Shown piece after piece: positions 44,132-54,246 of a stretch of 64,000 nucleotides of DNA. Location of the stretch: NCBI RefSeq assembly GCF_001424105.1, contig NZ_LMQH01000011.1:1474877-1538876 (forward strand), written 5' to 3'. Positions within the stretch are counted from its first letter, which is position 1. Every line of letters starts with the position of its first letter. The position numbers and the translations under genes were made by a program. The notes under the pieces are model-generated. The model was not told the origin of the DNA, did no database searches, and worked only from the letters and a program-made list of their open reading frames with translations. This DNA comes from Chryseobacterium sp. Leaf394 (GTDB lineage Bacteria > Bacteroidota > Bacteroidia > Flavobacteriales > Weeksellaceae).

Positions 44132-45457
44132 TTAAATTTTATTAATATTGTTTTCAATTTTATCCAAAGCGATCTGAATTTCTTCTTTCGTAACGTTCAG
44201 ATGAGGTCTGAAACGGATTGACTGATCACCACATGAAAGGATGATTAAACCGTCGTTGTACAGCTCACTTCGCATCTTATCTCTTTGCTCACCTGATGGC
44301 AGATCTATGGCACACATCAGACCTTTTCCTCTGGCGTTAGATAATTTCTCAGGATATTTCTGAGCCAATTTCTGTAATCCTTCCAAAAGATATTCACCAA
44401 CAATATTGGCGTTTTCTAAAAGATTTTCTTTTTCAATCACTTCCATCACAAGCTGGAAACGGAGCATATCAATTAAATTTCCACCAAAAGTAGAATTGAT
44501 TCTTGAGCTTTCTCTAAAAACATTATTCGGGATCTCGTCAAACTTTTCTTTATTGGCTAAAACACCGCATACCTGAGTTTTCTTACCGAAAGAAATAATA
44601 TCCGGTCTTACACTTAAATGTTCAAATGCCCACATTTTGCCTGTAATTCCGATGCCTGTCTGCACTTCATCAAAAATTAAAAGTACTTCATGCTCATCAC
44701 AAATCTTTCTTAAACCCACAAAAAACTCATCTCTGAAATGATTGTCACCACCTTCAGCCTGAATAGGTTCAATGATAATGCATGCAACCTTATCAGGATT
44801 GGATATTATTGCCTCTGTAATTTGAATTAATGCCAGATTTTCATTCTTAATAGTTTCCTCTAAATTTTCTTCCGTAACCGGGAAAGTTAATTTCGGGTTT
44901 AAAATTCTTGGCCAGTCAAACAGCGGGAAATACTGATATTTTCTTGGGTCTGTAGTGTTTGTTAAACTTAAAGTATAACCGCTTCTCCCATGGAAAGCCT
45001 GTCTGAAATGAATACAGATTCCTGCTTCGATATCTAAACCTTTTTCGAAATTTTTCCTTGTTTTCCAGTCGAAACACGCTTTCATCGCATTTTCAACGCC
45101 TAAAGCACCGCCTTCAATAAAGAAAGCGTACTGCAATTCTTCAGGTAAAACCACTCTTTCGAAAACTTCAAGAAAATGAGCATATTCCTTAGAATAAACG
45201 TCAGCCAAAGTGGGTTTGTTGACTGCCATTTTTCCTAACCATTCAGATTTTTCCACTAGATAGGGATGATTGTAACCAATGGAAGCCGAGCCGAACATTG
45301 AAAACATATCCAGAAAATTTTTCCCTGAAATCGAATCATGAATCCATGATCCGTGAGAGTTTTCAATATCCATTACAAAGTCGAAACCGTCTGCCAAAAC
45401 GTGTTTTCCTACAGTTTCTTTTATTTTATTTGTTTGAATTTGAATAGTGTTATCCAT
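44132..45457 (-). CDS. lat: L-lysine 6-transaminase
   Basis: A 441-residue class III (omega) aminotransferase. It moves the epsilon-amino group of lysine to 2-oxoglutarate, giving 2-aminoadipate 6-semialdehyde, which cyclises to piperideine-6-carboxylate. The N-terminus (VGKHVLADGFDFVMDIENSH, MFSMFGSASIGYNHPYL) is characteristic of this enzyme rather than ornithine-type ones. The PLP Asp lies in LLIFDEVQTGIG (~275) and the PLP lysine in ISFGKKTQVCG (~297). The ALDH7-type dehydrogenase two genes upstream supplies the next step. It starts one base after the stop of a small unknown gene. Confidence 0.92.
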   Translation of the reverse strand: MDNTIQIQTNKIKETVGKHVLADGFDFVMDIENSHGSWIHDSISGKNFLDMFSMFGSASIGYNHPYLVEKSEWLGKMAVNKPTLADVYSKEYAHFLEVFERVVLPEELQYAFFIEGGALGVENAMKACFDWKTRKNFEKGLDIEAGICIHFRQAFHGRSGYTLSLTNTTDPRKYQYFPLFDWPRILNPKLTFPVTEENLEETIKNENLALIQITEAIISNPDKVACIIIEPIQAEGGDNHFRDEFFVGLRKICDEHEVLLIFDEVQTGIGITGKMWAFEHLSVRPDIISFGKKTQVCGVLANKEKFDEIPNNVFRESSRINSTFGGNLIDMLRFQLVMEVIEKENLLENANIVGEYLLEGLQKLAQKYPEKLSNARGKGLMCAIDLPSGEQRDKMRSELYNDGLIILSCGDQSIRFRPHLNVTKEEIQIALDKIENNINKI

Positions 45458-45458
45458 A

Positions 45459-45950
45459 TTAATTTAAATTATTAGAGATGAATTGTAGAAAATAATGATT
45501 ATTTATTTTCGTTTTAAGAAACCATTTTCCGTTTTTTAAATCAAAAAGCACCAAATAAGTTTCATTTTTTCTGTATTGAACTAAAGCTTGATTCTTATCA
45601 GTACTAAAACCAATATTGGAAAAACGAAGTAATTCTTCTCCATTATTGTCTGTGATAATGATTTTTTTATCCGTAAAAAAATTATTATTGATTATGCTTT
45701 TGATTCCTTTATTTTTAATAAAATTTTTGCAAGTACTTTTTTTGAGAAATAAAAATTTTCTCATGTACATTCTGTATTCTTCATCATCAGAAATCTCATA
45801 GCCCACGGAAAAAACTTTGTTACTAATTTTAATTTCCTTTTCCGGAAAACTATTGATAAGTAAAGAATAAATTTCTTCCTGATCCTTATCTTGGGCAAAG
45901 GAAGCTGATGAGGATAAGGTGATGGCTATGAATAGTGATTTTAAAAACAC
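45459..45950 (-). CDS. small secreted protein of unknown function within the lysine-catabolism operon
   Basis: A 163-residue protein with a signal peptide (FLKSLFIAITLSSSASFAQ, cleavage ~20). The mature part is Lys/Asn/Phe-rich with alternating strands (KIIITDNNGEELLRFSNIGF, YLVLFDLKNGKWFLKTKIN) and one cysteine; no family is recognised. The start codon is GTG at 45950, which shares its G with the TAG stop of the dehydrogenase gene. The stop lies one base before the transaminase start. It is thus embedded in the operon by overlap, although an exported protein is unexpected between two cytosolic catabolic enzymes. Confidence 0.68.
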   Translation of the reverse strand: MFLKSLFIAITLSSSASFAQDKDQEEIYSLLINSFPEKEIKISNKVFSVGYEISDDEEYRMYMRKFLFLKKSTCKNFIKNKGIKSIINNNFFTDKKIIITDNNGEELLRFSNIGFSTDKNQALVQYRKNETYLVLFDLKNGKWFLKTKINNHYFLQFISNNLN

Positions 45951-47500
45951 TATAAATCAAATTTAATTCCCTGAGCCAATGGAAGACTTGCTGTATAATT
46001 AATAGTATTCGTCTGTCTTCTCATGTAATATTTCCAGACATCAGAACCAGATTCTCTGCCGCCACCGGTTTCTTTTTCACCGCCAAAAGCTCCGCCGATT
46101 TCCGCACCTGAAGTTCCGATATTCACATTGGCAATACCACAGTCTGAACCGGCGTGGGAAAGGAATAATTCTGCTTCTCTCAAATTCTGAGTCATAATCG
46201 CCGAAGACAATCCCTGAGGAACATCATTCTGAATCGCAATCGCCTCTTCCAAAGTTGAATATTTGATTAAATATAAAATTGGTGCAAAAGTTTCGTGCTG
46301 AACGATTTCATATGAATTTTCAACTTCAGCGATGCACGGTTTTACATAACATCCCGATTCATACTCTTTTCCTTCCAAAACTTCACCTTCAACCACAAAT
46401 TTTCCGCCTTCAGCTTTACATTTTTCGATCGCCAGCTCATATTGATTTACTGCTTCAACGTCGATCAGCGGTCCAACGTGCATATTTTCATCTAAAGGAT
46501 TTCCGATTTTTAACTGTCCGTAAGCTTGTGCAAGACGGTTTTTTACTTCGTCGTAAACGCTTTCGTGAATAATCAGTCTTCTTGTAGAAGTACATCTCTG
46601 TCCTGCTGTCCCTACAGCTCCGAAAACGGCTCCGATAATTGACATATCCAGGTCAGCATCTTTGGAAATAATGATGGCATTGTTTCCACCCAATTCAAGG
46701 ATTGATTTGCCAAATCTTTCAGCTACTTTAGAAGAAACCATTCTTCCCACTCTCGTAGAACCTGTGAATGAAACCAAAGCTACTCGCTTATCATCTACCA
46801 GTTTTTGTCCGATCTCGTGATCTGCAACCATTACGCTTGAAATCCCTTCAGGAAGATTATTTTCCTTTAAAACTTCATTCATGATATTTTGACATGCAAC
46901 TGCACAGAGTGGTGTTTTTTCTGAAGGTTTCCAGATGGTAACGTTACCACAAATCCATGCTAAAGCTGTATTCCATGCCCAAACTGCCACCGGAAAGTTG
47001 AATGCTGTGATGATGCTCACAATCCCAAGCGGGTGATATTGCTCGTACATTCTGTGACCCGGTCTTTCTGAATGCATGGTGTACCCGTGAAGCTGTCTTG
47101 ATAAACCAACTGCAAAGTCGCAGATGTCTATCATTTCCTGTACTTCACCAAGACCTTCCTGCAGAGATTTTCCCATTTCGTAGGAAACCAGTTTGCCTAG
47201 GTCGTCTTTATATTCTCTTAATTTTTGCCCGAGCTGGCGTACGATTTCGCCTCTTTTTGGTGCAGGCACTGTGCGGAATTCAAGAAATGCTTTCTGAGCA
47301 GATTCCATTACTCTGTCGTAATCTTTTTCGCCCGATAATTTTACTTTTCCAATTAATCTTCCGTCTGCCGGAGAATAACTTTCTATTGTTTTTCCTGATG
47401 CAAAAAATTTACCTCCTGTAGAAGTTCCTTTGTTTTCATCTTTGATTCCTAAATTTTTTAATGATTTTTCAATTCCGAAATCTTTGACTTTTTTTGACAT
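45950..47500 (-). CDS. amaB: ALDH7-type aldehyde dehydrogenase (2-aminoadipate-semialdehyde dehydrogenase)
   Basis: A 516-residue NAD(P)-dependent aldehyde dehydrogenase. The catalytic cysteine is in GTAGQRCTSTRRLIIHE (~305) and the general-base glutamate in ILELGGNNAIII (~268). ESGSDVWKYYMRRQTNTINY near the C-terminus is the pattern of the ALDH7 (antiquitin) branch, which oxidises 2-aminoadipate semialdehyde to 2-aminoadipate. The neighbouring L-lysine 6-transaminase makes that semialdehyde, so the two are consecutive steps. The start is ATG 47500; the upstream frame is not conserved. First gene of the three-gene operon. Confidence 0.9.
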   Translation of the reverse strand: MSKKVKDFGIEKSLKNLGIKDENKGTSTGGKFFASGKTIESYSPADGRLIGKVKLSGEKDYDRVMESAQKAFLEFRTVPAPKRGEIVRQLGQKLREYKDDLGKLVSYEMGKSLQEGLGEVQEMIDICDFAVGLSRQLHGYTMHSERPGHRMYEQYHPLGIVSIITAFNFPVAVWAWNTALAWICGNVTIWKPSEKTPLCAVACQNIMNEVLKENNLPEGISSVMVADHEIGQKLVDDKRVALVSFTGSTRVGRMVSSKVAERFGKSILELGGNNAIIISKDADLDMSIIGAVFGAVGTAGQRCTSTRRLIIHESVYDEVKNRLAQAYGQLKIGNPLDENMHVGPLIDVEAVNQYELAIEKCKAEGGKFVVEGEVLEGKEYESGCYVKPCIAEVENSYEIVQHETFAPILYLIKYSTLEEAIAIQNDVPQGLSSAIMTQNLREAELFLSHAGSDCGIANVNIGTSGAEIGGAFGGEKETGGGRESGSDVWKYYMRRQTNTINYTASLPLAQGIKFDL

Positions 47501-47581
47501 AAAAATTTTACTTTTCGTTTTTCTAAAGATAAAAAAATATCCGGTACCGCGAAATTTTATAAAATTTAAAACCAAAATTAT

Positions 47582-47611
47582 TTGGAATGATTATAAACAT
47601 ACTTATCTTTG
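47582..47611 (+). promoter_or_regulatory. promoter of the 65-residue membrane protein gene
   Basis: TTG (47582-47584) and TATCTTTG (47604-47611) with a 19-base spacer, the closest match to the full Bacteroidota promoter consensus seen in this window. Confidence 0.75.
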
Positions 47612-47636
47612 TGCAGTAATCATTTGAAATTCAGAG

Positions 47637-47834
47637 ATGGAAAACAACAAGGTACTTGATGAGGCAACTGAAGAAAAGAAAAAATCTAAATGGAAGCAGC
47701 TTGTGAAGAAATTCGGAGTTGGCGGCATTATTTTCTTCACCGTGAAAGGAATCATTACCTCCACCCTGATTTATTTCCTGGGAAAAAATTTCTGGACGGT
47801 GATTAATGATTACTTCGCAAACCTTTTTGGATAA
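47637..47834 (+). CDS. small single-pass membrane protein
   Basis: A 65-residue protein with a charged N-terminal half (VLDEATEEKKKSKWKQLVKKF) and one transmembrane helix (GIIFFTVKGIITSTLIYFL, residues ~29-48). It is preceded by an excellent promoter and ends three bases before the stop of the convergent endonuclease gene. No known family; small helix-bearing proteins of this kind are common in the group. Confidence 0.7.
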   Translation: MENNKVLDEATEEKKKSKWKQLVKKFGVGGIIFFTVKGIITSTLIYFLGKNFWTVINDYFANLFG

Positions 47835-47835
47835 A

Positions 47836-49704
47836 CTATTTCTTTATAAATTTAAATGTTTTTCCATCTAATATAAGCATATAACTTCCGCTGGATAGAT
47901 TGTGTACCGAAATATTTTTCCTGTTTTTAAACGGATTGTTTTCCGTAAATATCAATTTCCCTGAGTAATCTAGAATCTGAGCTGTTTTCACATTCTCAGT
48001 ATTTCCGGTAACAGAAATGTATTCTGAAACAGGATTTGGATAGATTTTAAATTCTTCATTCCCTGCAATTACGTCAGAAACTGAAAGTGAACCTGCATTC
48101 TGACAGTAATTTACTGCGAAAGAATCCCATTCTGCACTGTTGTAGCTTGTAGTTGGCTGTGTTACTGTATTTTTTCTGTACAGAGAAATATCACCAAGCG
48201 AATTACTCACAAACCTGCTTCCGATCGCATCTACCGTTGAAGATTTGTAATTCAGTTCAATATATTGAGTTCCGGAAAAATTCAGGGCATCCCCTGCTGT
48301 AAGAAAATCTGCACTGCTATTGGTATAGCATGAAAGCGAAGCTTTAGGATTTAAAATAACAATAGTTTGATTATTTGCAATCTTGCCTTCGAGTTCAAAA
48401 CTGTTTCCATAATAATATGTAGGAGTTGGGGGATTACTGTTGTAAAACTGAACTCTTATGCTGTAATTATTTAAATCAACTTCATGACCGGTTCTGTTTA
48501 CAATTTCAATCGCTTTATTATCTCCCGTTCCTTCAATATATTTGGTAATGTAAAGATCTTTTGCATTGGAATCTGTTGCTAAAGTAGAAACTGAAACAGA
48601 ATTACTGTCCGGAGAAAGCAGATATCCCGCGTCATAAGCCTTAACTGTATAATTATAGGTTGTTGAAGCAGTAAGATGATCAATTATAACCGATGTGGAT
48701 TTTGTTGTCGTAAGATAAGTTCCGTTTTGAAAAATATTGTAACCAATAACATCTGTACTCGTGCTTGGCGACCATGATAAGTTGGTGAAATTAGCGCCAG
48801 TTAATGTAGAATTTAAATTTAATGGAGCTTGAGGCGCAACATTATCGGGCGTCTGCAACCAGATTGCGTTAATCCATTGCGGATTATCAACGAAAGGATT
48901 TCTGTTGTTCTGAAGATTGAAAACTGCATTATTTCTGTCAATTTCCCTTTGGGAAACAGGATCCTGCTGATGCCACTGCAACAACATGGTAATGTATCCA
49001 GGCTCGAAAGCACGTTCGGCAGTTCCATCAAAAGCAGACCTGTCCATTGCAGGATTTATATTTGTGGATGTATTGAATGAAGGCAGTTTATCCTCATATC
49101 TCACTGCGAAATATAGCAGCATTCTGGCGATATCACCTCTGAACTCAGCGATTGGTTCATAGACACGGTTGGTATAGGCATAATTCGGGATGGCACTGTT
49201 AGACATTCTCGAAGTATTTGAAAAATTATAATGATTAGTAGAATTTCCTATTCCATAAGGATAATTGTTTCGCAGCTGATTGATTCTCGCATCCGTAGGA
49301 ATTACAAAATGCAAATCAGAATACATCGGATAATTGCTGTTGAATGTGCTTTGTGGAACTGCATGTTCCCTGTTATAGCCTAAACCTTCAGCACCGGATG
49401 TACTAATCAGGTTTGCCGAAGTATATTCGTAGTTATCAGGACCAGACGGAATTTCAGAATATATATCCAGCAAAATTGTAGTATTGCCTGGTCCGTGATC
49501 ATAATATTTATCTAAATCTGTTTGATTGTAGTAGTTTGGTAGATCACCATAGTGCCAGTTGATATTCTTGGCTGAAATAATATCGTGCAGTTTCGTTTTT
49601 AAAGCATAGCCTGTAAGACCTGTCGTTCCGTCGTAATAACCAGCTGGAGCCTGAGCTGATAAAATCGCGGATAAAAACACAGCAGAGAATAAAAATTTCT
49701 TCAT
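47836..49704 (-). CDS. secreted endonuclease I-like nuclease with FnIII, lamin-tail and type IX sorting domains
   Basis: A 622-residue exported protein. Signal peptide (LFSAVFLSAILSAQ), then an EndA/NucM-type nuclease domain (~20-285) with the metal-histidine motif GYNREHAVPQSTF near 110 and SDLHFVIPTDARINQLR near 130. A fibronectin type III domain follows (~290-375), then a lamin-tail-like domain (DLYITKYIEGTGDNKAIEIVN, ~384-500), and a type IX secretion C-terminal domain (FKIYPNPVSEYISV near 550, ending SGSYMLILDGKTFKFIKK). It probably degrades extracellular DNA or RNA for nutrition. Confidence 0.9.
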   Translation of the reverse strand: MKKFLFSAVFLSAILSAQAPAGYYDGTTGLTGYALKTKLHDIISAKNINWHYGDLPNYYNQTDLDKYYDHGPGNTTILLDIYSEIPSGPDNYEYTSANLISTSGAEGLGYNREHAVPQSTFNSNYPMYSDLHFVIPTDARINQLRNNYPYGIGNSTNHYNFSNTSRMSNSAIPNYAYTNRVYEPIAEFRGDIARMLLYFAVRYEDKLPSFNTSTNINPAMDRSAFDGTAERAFEPGYITMLLQWHQQDPVSQREIDRNNAVFNLQNNRNPFVDNPQWINAIWLQTPDNVAPQAPLNLNSTLTGANFTNLSWSPSTSTDVIGYNIFQNGTYLTTTKSTSVIIDHLTASTTYNYTVKAYDAGYLLSPDSNSVSVSTLATDSNAKDLYITKYIEGTGDNKAIEIVNRTGHEVDLNNYSIRVQFYNSNPPTPTYYYGNSFELEGKIANNQTIVILNPKASLSCYTNSSADFLTAGDALNFSGTQYIELNYKSSTVDAIGSRFVSNSLGDISLYRKNTVTQPTTSYNSAEWDSFAVNYCQNAGSLSVSDVIAGNEEFKIYPNPVSEYISVTGNTENVKTAQILDYSGKLIFTENNPFKNRKNISVHNLSSGSYMLILDGKTFKFIKK

Positions 49705-49843
49705 ATCTTAAAATTGGGTTGCTAAGATAAGATTTTATTGCAATCCATTGAATATCTAAAGTATTAAGATTCTATTAATTAAAACATTAAACCCCTGATA
49801 ACAAATTATTTAAAGCCAAAGTATATTCTGTTCCGAAAATATT

Positions 49844-49872
49844 TTGCTATTTCGTCAATTTAATTATCTTTG
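49844..49872 (+). promoter_or_regulatory. promoter of the acyl-CoA dehydrogenase gene
   Basis: TTG (49844-49846) and TATCTTTG (49865-49872) with an 18-base spacer, 21 bases before the ATG. Confidence 0.7.
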
Positions 49873-49892
49873 GGCACAAACTTCTTTAAGAT

Positions 49893-51032
49893 ATGAATAC
49901 AGAGACAATGGATAACATTAAAATGATAGCTGAGACGGCGAAAGATTTTGCTGAAAAAAACATCAGACCTAATATTATGGAATGGGACGAAAGCCAGACT
50001 TTCCCGAAAGAACTGTTTCACCAACTGGGCGAAATGGGTTTTATGGGAATCGTAATTCCTGAAGAATATGGCGGTTCCGGTCTTGGATATCATGAGTATG
50101 TAACGATCCTTGACGAAATTTCTCAGGTTGACCCTTCTATCGGGCTTTCAGTAGCAGCACACAACTCACTTTGCACCAATCATATTTACGAATTTGCCAA
50201 TGAAGAGCAAAGACAGAGATGGTTGCCACAACTGGCTTCAGGTAAAGTAATCGGAGCTTGGGGATTAACGGAACATAACACTGGTTCAGATTCTGGCGGA
50301 ATGTCAACAACTGCTGTTAAAGACGGCGATGACTGGGTAATCAACGGAGCAAAAAACTTCATCACACACGCAATTTCAGGAGATATCGCTGTGGTAATGA
50401 CAAGAACTGGAGAAATAGGAGCTAAAAATAATTCTACCGCTTTCGTTTTAGAAAAAGGAATGGCTGGTTTCACTTCTGGTAAGAAAGAAAACAAGCTTGG
50501 TATGAGAGCTTCGGAAACTGCTGAATTGATTTTTGATAACGTTCGTGTTCCTGATGCCAACCGTTTAGGTGAAGTGGGTGAAGGTTTCAAACAGGCCATG
50601 AAAATTTTAGATGGTGGCAGAATTTCTATCGCAGCGTTGAGTTTAGGAACTGCAAGAGGCGCTTACAAAGCAGCTTTGAAATACGCTAAAGAAAGAAAAC
50701 AGTTCGGAAAATCAATTTCAGATTTTCAGGCGATCAACTTTATGTTGGCAGACATGGCAACAGAAATTGACGCTGCAGAACTTTTGATTCAGAGAGCTTC
50801 TACATTAAAAAATGCTAAGCAGAAAATGACTAAAGAAGGTGCAATGGCAAAATTGTATGCTTCTGAGGCTTGTGTAAGAATTTCAAACAATGCAGTACAG
50901 ATCTTCGGTGGTTACGGTTATACAAAAGATTTCCCTGCTGAGAAATTCTACAGAGATTCTAAATTGTGTACGATCGGAGAAGGAACTTCAGAAATCCAGA
51001 GATTGGTAATCGGAAGAGATATTACAAAATAG
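49893..51032 (+). CDS. acyl-CoA dehydrogenase
   Basis: A 379-residue FAD flavoprotein. It shows GAWGLTEHNTGSDSGG near 122-137, WVINGAKNFITHA near 150, LGTARGAYKAALKYAKERKQFGKSI across ~240-265, and the C-terminal YTKDFPAEKFYRDSKLCTIGEGTSEIQ, with the Glu of GEGTSEIQ at the usual catalytic position. It catalyses the first step of fatty-acid or branched-chain acyl-CoA oxidation. The chain-length preference cannot be assigned. The ATG at 49893 is used; an ATG 15 bases on is possible. Monocistronic with promoter and terminator. Confidence 0.92.
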   Translation: MNTETMDNIKMIAETAKDFAEKNIRPNIMEWDESQTFPKELFHQLGEMGFMGIVIPEEYGGSGLGYHEYVTILDEISQVDPSIGLSVAAHNSLCTNHIYEFANEEQRQRWLPQLASGKVIGAWGLTEHNTGSDSGGMSTTAVKDGDDWVINGAKNFITHAISGDIAVVMTRTGEIGAKNNSTAFVLEKGMAGFTSGKKENKLGMRASETAELIFDNVRVPDANRLGEVGEGFKQAMKILDGGRISIAALSLGTARGAYKAALKYAKERKQFGKSISDFQAINFMLADMATEIDAAELLIQRASTLKNAKQKMTKEGAMAKLYASEACVRISNNAVQIFGGYGYTKDFPAEKFYRDSKLCTIGEGTSEIQRLVIGRDITK

Positions 51033-51057
51033 TCAGAATTTAATTTGTTATAAATGA

Positions 51058-51090
51058 AGACCGTCTTTTTTAAGGCGGTTTTCTTTTTTT
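51058..51090 (+). terminator. terminator of the acyl-CoA dehydrogenase gene
   Basis: GACCG(T)C and G(G)CGGTT pair around a T-rich loop, followed by seven T. Confidence 0.6.
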
Positions 51091-51286
51091 AAGAAAAATC
51101 ATGATTATTAAAGGATTTTCATTATTTCAATTTAATTTTTCTCATACATAAATGATTTAATTTAAATCAAGTGTAATGCATTACATATTATTTTAGATGA
51201 ATTATCTAAAATTTTCTTAATTAATTTTATTTTTGATAATATAATTTTTATTAGCTTTGATTCTCCACAAACAAAATAGAATTTAT

Positions 51287-54220
51287 ATGAAAAAACAACT
51301 ATTGGTGATTGGAATGCTTACGTCATGCATTTCATTCGCACAGACCGACCGACTTTGGACTTCAACTTCTGCAAAAGCTAATTCTGAAATTGTTGAAAAC
51401 AAAACTTCACTTCTCAGTCCAAAAATTTTCTCTCTAGATTTTAACGGATTAAAAAATATTCTGGCAAAAGCTCCAAAAAGACTGGCTGTAGGAGAAAAAT
51501 CTGAAGTCATCATCTCTTTTCCAAACTCAGAAGGCAGAATGGAAAATTTCAAAGTAAGAGAAAATTCAAACTTTGATCCTGCTTTGGCTGCAAAATATCC
51601 TGACATCAAATCTTATGTCGGTGAAGGTTTGGAAGATTCCAGCTCAACGGTTTATTTCAGTATTTCGCCTTTAGGTTTGTCTTCGATGGAAATTTACGGC
51701 GATAAATCTGCAGTTTTCATTGAACCTTACACAAAAGATCTTTCGACATACGCCGTTTACAGAAAAGCTGATAAAAAATCTGATTTAAATACTTTTGAAT
51801 GCACCGTTCTAGACGTAGCCCAAAAAGGAATCAGCAGTAATGACAACAGTTTGGCTCTACGGCCAAATGCTGATGATGCAAAATTAAGAACTTTCAGGTT
51901 AGCAATGTCAACAACCGGTGAGTATACCACCTATTTTGGAGGAACAAAAGCCAATGCTTTAGCTGCAATCAATAACACAATGACTCGCGTTAATGGTGTT
52001 TTCGAGAAAGATTTTTCTGCAAGAATGGTTCTGATTGCCAATAATGATGCTGTAATTTATACCAACGCGTCTACAGATCCTTATTCCGCCGCAGCACAGA
52101 TGAGCAACTGGAATTCTCAGCTACAATCAACTTTAACTTCTGTAATTGGAGAAGCGAATTATGACGTCGGGCATTTATTCGGAGCTTCCGGTGGCGGTGG
52201 AAATGCCGGATGTATAGGCTGTGTCTGCGTCAACGGTTCCAAAGGCAGTGGCTACACTTCCCCATCAGACGGAATTCCCTCAGGTGACAATTTTGATATC
52301 GATTATGTAGCTCATGAACTCGGACATCAGTTTGGCGGAAACCACACCTTCTCTCACGGAAACGAAGGAACGGGTGTAAATATGGAACCTGGTTCAGGAT
52401 CAACGATAATGGGTTATGCAGGAATTACCGCTCAGGATATTCAGCCTCACTCAGATTCGTTTTTTCATGCTGTAAGCATACAGCAGATTACCAATAATAT
52501 AAAAGCTAAAACCTGCCCTACCAGCACCAGCACAGGGAATGCAATTCCTACAGCAGATGCGGGAGCAGATTACACCATTCCGAAAGGAACCCCGTTTATG
52601 TTGACAGGCACCGGAACTGATGCCAACAGCGATGCCCTGACTTACATTTGGGAACAGATGAACAATGCATCTTCTTCTCAGACCGGTGCAAACTCAGCGG
52701 CGAGCGCAACGAAAGCAACCGGACCAACTTTCAGATCATGGACTCCTCAAACAACACCAACAAGATATTTCCCGAGAATGGCTTCTGTTTTGACAGGAGC
52801 AACAACGACGGCTGGTTCGGAAATCACAGTTGAAGCCTTATCCAATGTTGCGAGATCTTATAATTTCAGATTTACCGTTCGGGATAATAAAGCCGGAGGT
52901 TCAGGAAATAATTCTGATGATGCAGTAATCACAGTGAACGGAACCGCAGGACCATTCAGCGTGAGTTCTCAAAACTCAGCAACGTCATACACTGGCGGAA
53001 CTTCCCAGACAGTTACGTGGAATGTTGCCGGAACTACTTCAAACGGAGTGAACGCAGCCAACGTGGATATTTTATGGTCAACCAATTCCGGAACGACATG
53101 GACTACACTTTTGTCGGGAACCCCAAACGACGGTTCCCAGGCGGTAACCATTCCAAATGTTTCAACAACGACGGGAAGAATTATGGTAAAAGGTTCAAAT
53201 CACATTTTCTTTGATGTCAACAACGCTAATATTACCGTAAATGCAGGATCAGGAATTGTTGACAATATTCCACCGACAGCTCCAACATTGGCAGCGTCAG
53301 GAACGACTTCCACAAGCACCAATCTTTCATGGTCAGGCGCAACAGATGTTGTGGGTGTAACGGGTTACGACGTTTATCAGGGAAGTTCTTTGATTGGTTC
53401 TACAGCTTCCACAACGTACACTGTGACGAGTTTAACACCTTCTACAACGTACAACTTTACCGTGAGAGCTAAAGATGCGGCCGGAAATATTTCCACAGCA
53501 AGCAATTCTGTAAGTGTGACTACTTTAGCAGGAACTTCGGTTTCTTACTGCTCAGCCACAGCAACCAATACTTCAGATGAAAGAATTGGAAATGTAAAAT
53601 TCGGAACCATCAACAACACTTCAACAGGAACTGCCGGCTACGAAAACTTTACCGCAATTTCCACTAATGTAACAAGAGGTACTGCCTACACGGTTTCTAT
53701 AACTCCGGTTTGGACTTCTACCAAATACAATGAAGCGTACGCGGTTTACATTGATTACAATAAAGATGGTGATTTCACAGACAGTGGTGAATTGGTCTGG
53801 ACTAAAACAGGTTCACAGACATCTCCTGTGACAGGTTCAGTTACAATTCCAACGACTGCAGCATTGGGAACTACCAGAATGAGAGTAATGATGCAGTACA
53901 ATTCTGTGCCTTCATCATCTTGCGGTTCTTACACGTACGGTCAGGTTGAGGATTATACTGTAAATGTTGTTTCGTCCGGAAGAACTGATGATTTAGATAC
54001 AAAAGATCTGTTAACTGATATTAAATTATATCCAAATCCTGCGAGAGATATTTTGAATATTTCCAACACCACCAACGAAGAGTATAAAATTTTCGATATG
54101 GGCGGAAAAATAGTCAATTCAGGAAAACTGGAAAGAGGATCTGTCAATGTAAGCAGTCTAATCAGCGGCGCCTACGTTATTCAGGTTGGCAAAATTTCTG
54201 AAAGATTTATTAAAAAATAA
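51287..54220 (+). CDS. secreted reprolysin-like metallopeptidase with FnIII, GEVED and type IX sorting domains
   Basis: A 977-residue exported protein. Signal peptide (LLVIGMLTSCISFAQ), a propeptide-like region (~20-200), and a zincin domain with the ligands in HELGHQFGGNH (~350) and Met-turn STIMGYA (~378), the M12B reprolysin pattern. Then follow Ig-like or PKD-like repeats (~415-645), an FnIII domain (~660-745) and a GEVED domain (AYAVYIDYNKDGDFTDSGE near 820-838). The C-terminus (IKLYPNPARDILNIS, ending SERFIKK) is a type IX sorting signal. Start ATG 51287; ten extra upstream codons in frame precede the signal peptide and are left out. Confidence 0.92.
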   Translation: MKKQLLVIGMLTSCISFAQTDRLWTSTSAKANSEIVENKTSLLSPKIFSLDFNGLKNILAKAPKRLAVGEKSEVIISFPNSEGRMENFKVRENSNFDPALAAKYPDIKSYVGEGLEDSSSTVYFSISPLGLSSMEIYGDKSAVFIEPYTKDLSTYAVYRKADKKSDLNTFECTVLDVAQKGISSNDNSLALRPNADDAKLRTFRLAMSTTGEYTTYFGGTKANALAAINNTMTRVNGVFEKDFSARMVLIANNDAVIYTNASTDPYSAAAQMSNWNSQLQSTLTSVIGEANYDVGHLFGASGGGGNAGCIGCVCVNGSKGSGYTSPSDGIPSGDNFDIDYVAHELGHQFGGNHTFSHGNEGTGVNMEPGSGSTIMGYAGITAQDIQPHSDSFFHAVSIQQITNNIKAKTCPTSTSTGNAIPTADAGADYTIPKGTPFMLTGTGTDANSDALTYIWEQMNNASSSQTGANSAASATKATGPTFRSWTPQTTPTRYFPRMASVLTGATTTAGSEITVEALSNVARSYNFRFTVRDNKAGGSGNNSDDAVITVNGTAGPFSVSSQNSATSYTGGTSQTVTWNVAGTTSNGVNAANVDILWSTNSGTTWTTLLSGTPNDGSQAVTIPNVSTTTGRIMVKGSNHIFFDVNNANITVNAGSGIVDNIPPTAPTLAASGTTSTSTNLSWSGATDVVGVTGYDVYQGSSLIGSTASTTYTVTSLTPSTTYNFTVRAKDAAGNISTASNSVSVTTLAGTSVSYCSATATNTSDERIGNVKFGTINNTSTGTAGYENFTAISTNVTRGTAYTVSITPVWTSTKYNEAYAVYIDYNKDGDFTDSGELVWTKTGSQTSPVTGSVTIPTTAALGTTRMRVMMQYNSVPSSSCGSYTYGQVEDYTVNVVSSGRTDDLDTKDLLTDIKLYPNPARDILNISNTTNEEYKIFDMGGKIVNSGKLERGSVNVSSLISGAYVIQVGKISERFIKK

Positions 54221-54246
54221 AATCAGTTTATTTAACCTTAAAATGG

